The notes under the pieces were generated by a model. It had not been told where the DNA came from, searched no databases, and worked only from the letters and a program-made list of their open reading frames with translations. Both the position numbers and the translations under genes were made by a program. Shown piece after piece: positions 61,301-64,000 of a stretch of 64,000 bases of DNA (within the stretch, counting starts at the first letter, position 1; each line of letters starts with the position of its first letter). Source of the stretch: Lutraria lutraria (taxonomy: Eukaryota; Mollusca; Bivalvia; Venerida; Mactridae); assembly GCA_964023205.1 (NCBI GenBank), contig OZ026843.1, forward strand, positions 2,775,029 to 2,839,028, written 5' to 3'.

Positions 61301-63854
61301 TTGATTGAATGTAATGATTTTATGACTGAAAACAATCAAAGTACAAAAGTTGATTGATCAATTAATGAGACTTTTGAACAATCCTTGTTCCCACCATGAT
61401 AACAAATATCCTGAAAGTGCACAGGTGGTTAACAGAGGAAACTTTAATTAGCAACAAATTAGCTCTCTAATGGCATACACAAACATCTGATCTCATTTTC
61501 ATTTACAGTACAACCTGTCTGGCTGGTTTTTAAGACTAAAGTGTATGCCTCAGGTCTTCATACACCATTAAAAGCCAGAAAAATCACCATATGACCATGG
61601 CTGTCCGTTCAATGCTACACACAAATAAAAATACTGTACAACAATCTGCTTTAACAGTAAAGGAAAAAGAAGATACAGAATTTATACAGTCAAACTTGTA
61701 CTCATTGCCTTATGATAACAAAGATCACCTGGCACTGATGTTTTATCATTGAAAATTGAACAAAGGAAACCACCTTGAATCAAGAACGAAATTGTTACAC
61801 AAAAACACTTTTTTATGGAATACTTACATGCTGCAAAAAGGCATGTAGCTCTGGGTGGGACTTAGGGTCATTTGTAGCTTCAAATAATGGCAAGAATATA
61901 TTCTCCATAATATCCTGGAAACTGTTTACAAGCTTATTTGACCTGTAAACATCACTGAAATATACATGTACCAAAATGTAAGCAATAGTTTTTTTTATAT
62001 ACAAAACATAGATAAATATTTTATAAATTATTTTATTATAATGTCAAAATAATCAAATAAATTACATCATATTTTGTAGTTTTTAAATTATATTATTTTT
62101 AATAACAAATCACAAATGGGGGCCTCAACAGTTGAATGGTAAAAGTCTCTGACAAGTAATCATCAGCCTCTAACTGCTGTAAGTTTGTATCTCATCTGGG
62201 ACAAGAAGATAAGATGATATTCCCATGCAAGAAACCTATCCAGCAGGATATCAGAGGTTTTACTCAGGTGTCAGGTCAGATCTTCTTATATCATTGTGGC
62301 TCGAAATAGCTTCAAATAACCATGGTTGCTAGTGCGACATAAAATTCCACAGAAAAACCTATCATGACTATTAAGTATTTGTTATACTTACTATAACCTA
62401 GGTATTTGTATCAGCCATCTCACATTGTCAGAGTAGACTTTATTAGTTACTGCCCACTTTGCCAACTTGTCCCACTCATCACGTGATTTACCATACACTG
62501 ACAAACGTAATTCAGCATTCTGGTATTTACTCTCTTCAAGATCCTGCATTACTTCCTGTTGATATTAGCAAATCATATAACGTAACCTATTTTCTCTTGG
62601 CCTAAATACATTTATACATTAGTATCTGTTTATTTTACTCAGTGCTAATCAGACAGAGTGGCCCTCTATTGAGCAAATCCCTCCCTGCAACATGATTTTT
62701 TCTCACTGCATGATTTTACTATTAATTTAACCTCTAAAGCAACAACCTCTCAACAACAACATAATTTTGCTACTCCAAAAGGGTGTTGCTGTGGAGGGGT
62801 TGTACTGTAAATAAATTCAGATGTTAATCCAGCATATTGATAAGTGCAGGTCAAAGACTGATTCACAGGACACTGCTGTGTGTACATAGATGAAGATTCA
62901 CTTGAATATTTCCTTATTTAACTTGTAGCTCTTGTTTGAATAAGCAAAACAATATTTACTCTAGATAAAGTCTGATTTGGTGAAGAAGGGACTAAACAAC
63001 ATATGTATGAAGTTTTTTTAAAAATCTCCAAATATAAACAGCAGTAAAAATGCTTAAATGTAGTTAAAAACCTTTTATAGTATTAATAATTTCTCTCTTC
63101 AAAATCTACATATTACTTAGTAAATACATGCTTCCATAAGACTTTTTTACCCTGGCAGCAAAGGGGATGGAAACAACCTTACCTTCAAGACTTGGGCATA
63201 GTACTTCCCATCGATATGATTATCAGTCTTGATGAATATTTCTCTAAGTCGACTCTCACCAATAGGGTTATACTTAGCATTGAACTTGTCAAATCTGTGG
63301 AACGTGTTTCTATCCTGTAATATCCAAACAATAAAAAGTTACTATAGCAATAGGTTCATTCTTGGTTATACATAGGATATGAAATTGACAGTTTATCAGT
63401 ATTGAATAGGGACTGTTCTGGTAAATAAGTACACAGGTATATTGTTAAGTTTTCATGAATTGGGTCACTGAAAGACTACAATAGAAGTCAGCACAAGGTC
63501 AAACACAAGTTGAGTTTATTTACCGTAGGTTTAACGTCACAACAGTCAGAGTCATTAGAAATTTATCAAACTTTAATTGTGGAGGAAGACCTAAACAGAA
63601 CATGGATAGAACAAGCTATCTTCCATAGCCTAGCTGGACAGCGTCCTCACATGTGAAGTTTTGGTTGGGAGTAAAACTCATATAATTTATTATACTATAA
63701 CGCAAAGGTTACATCAAATTTGTGGTTTCACATTGAAACATGGAAAACAATAACTTTATTATTATAGTCTGTGTTAGAATCATCTACTTACAGCATGAAC
63801 ATCCAGCAAGTCCACACTCAGATCGTATGGTTCCAAGTTGATGGATTGGAATAC
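58376..63854 (-). CDS. AMPD: AMP deaminase, C-terminal nine exons (partial)
   Basis: Minus-strand exons: 63854-63792, 63314-63183, 62555-62392, 61954-61828, 61283-61120, 60558-60438, 60013-59840, 59104-58994 and 58564-58376, all in agreeing phases, give 414 C-terminal residues ending at a TAG. The start and N-terminal half lie beyond the right edge. Signature stretches are [75 protein letters not shown] and the metal-site motif [14 protein letters not shown], then [21 protein letters not shown] deaminase converts AMP to IMP plus ammonia in the cytosol, in the purine nucleotide cycle. The exon at 62392 uses the strong GTAAGT donor, giving IPRLYDVYR across the junction. Conservation suggests an active enzyme; which vertebrate paralogue (AMPD1-3) is closest cannot be said. 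Confidence 0.96.
58712..58795. repeat. Imperfect palindrome in the last AMPD intron
   Basis: TTGGATCTCAAAAGCTTTAA with AAGTTGGCT is mirrored by AGCCAACTTAAAAGCTTTTG with AGATCCAAAT, loop about 20 bases. It is followed by several loosely repeated strings of the type TTTGAGGACCAACTTAAAT up to 58985. Confidence 0.7.
60890..61070 (+). mobile_element. SINE-like fragment
   Basis: Contains GGGTTTGAATTCCACCCGC (near 60950), close to a polymerase III B box, preceded by CAGTCTCTTACCACTGAG. In an AMPD intron. Class inferred from this motif only. Confidence 0.35.
62118..62300 (+). mobile_element. SINE-like fragment
   Basis: Begins GGGGCCTCAACAGTTGAATGG then TAAAAGTCTCTGAC, resembling a degenerate tRNA-derived head, followed by GTTTGTATCTCATCTGGGAC in the B-box position. 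In an AMPD intron. Weak evidence. Confidence 0.3.
63515..63665 (-). mobile_element. SINE-like fragment related to the copy at 10570-10800
   Basis: Carries GTTTAACGTCACAACAGTCAG then AGTCAT, the string also present at 10570-10605 (CAACAGTCAGAGTCAT). In an AMPD intron; no pol III boxes were found in this copy. Confidence 0.35.
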
Positions 63855-64000
63855 CTTCAAGTACATCATATCATAAATTACAACATCTAATGTTGATTGA
63901 AAAATTGCTTAAAACTGTCACAATCTTACAATTGAACTCATATCTAATACATTTCAGTCTGAATCTAAACCACACAAACAGCATTTTGTCAACTGAATTT

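Noticed and set aside
62398..62404. Alternative donor CCTAG/GTTATAG for the AMPD exon
   Set aside because: It would shorten the conserved IPRLYDVYR stretch by two residues; the GTAAGT donor at 62391-62390 restores it.

Overview
This is a eukaryotic nuclear window: genes are split by GT-AG introns, spacing is wide, the DNA is AT-rich, and non-autonomous transposons are abundant. The dispersed repeats (for example one starting AACAAGAGGGCCATGATGG and ending in a GCTCACC/GGTGAGC motif), the tRNA-like SINE heads and the animal gene set suggest a mollusc, most likely a bivalve. That placement is inference; no alignment could be run.

Layout, left to right. Positions 1-2721 (minus) hold one long open exon of an unrecognised, probably disordered protein that runs off the left edge. 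A gene-poor stretch follows to 12 kb; it contains a 58-bp satellite interrupted by two copies of a 365-bp element flanked by TTAA. At 12.0-14.5 kb (plus) is a secreted, Gly/Ser/Asn-rich protein with repeated xPF motifs and an internally duplicated exon. At 15.3-16.4 kb is a decayed Tc1/mariner-type element with long inverted arms and transposase remnants. At 18.9-21.5 kb (plus) is a short unrecognised gene. Its shared exon can carry two overlapping frames: the end of a one-pass membrane ORF and the start of a 180-residue protein.

The right half carries conserved housekeeping genes. U2AF1 (minus, 22.7-32.0 kb) is complete and has two alternative versions of one exon. It lies head to head with PSENEN/PEN-2 (plus, 32.6-33.9 kb). 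ETHE1 persulfide dioxygenase (minus, 40.3-51.7 kb) is near complete. The last nine coding exons of AMP deaminase (minus, 58.4-63.9 kb) run off the right edge. These neighbours share no pathway: splicing, gamma-secretase, mitochondrial sulfide oxidation and purine metabolism.

Much of the remaining DNA is small mobile DNA: hAT-like, mariner-like, piggyBac-like (TTAA) and Mutator-like MITEs, several SINE-like elements, foldback palindromes and G/C homopolymer runs. The points most worth following are the secreted xPF-repeat gene with its duplicated exon, the satellite/MITE higher-order repeat, the alternative U2AF1 exons, and the possible dual-frame transcript at 19-20 kb. All gene models are hand-built from splice signals and family knowledge.
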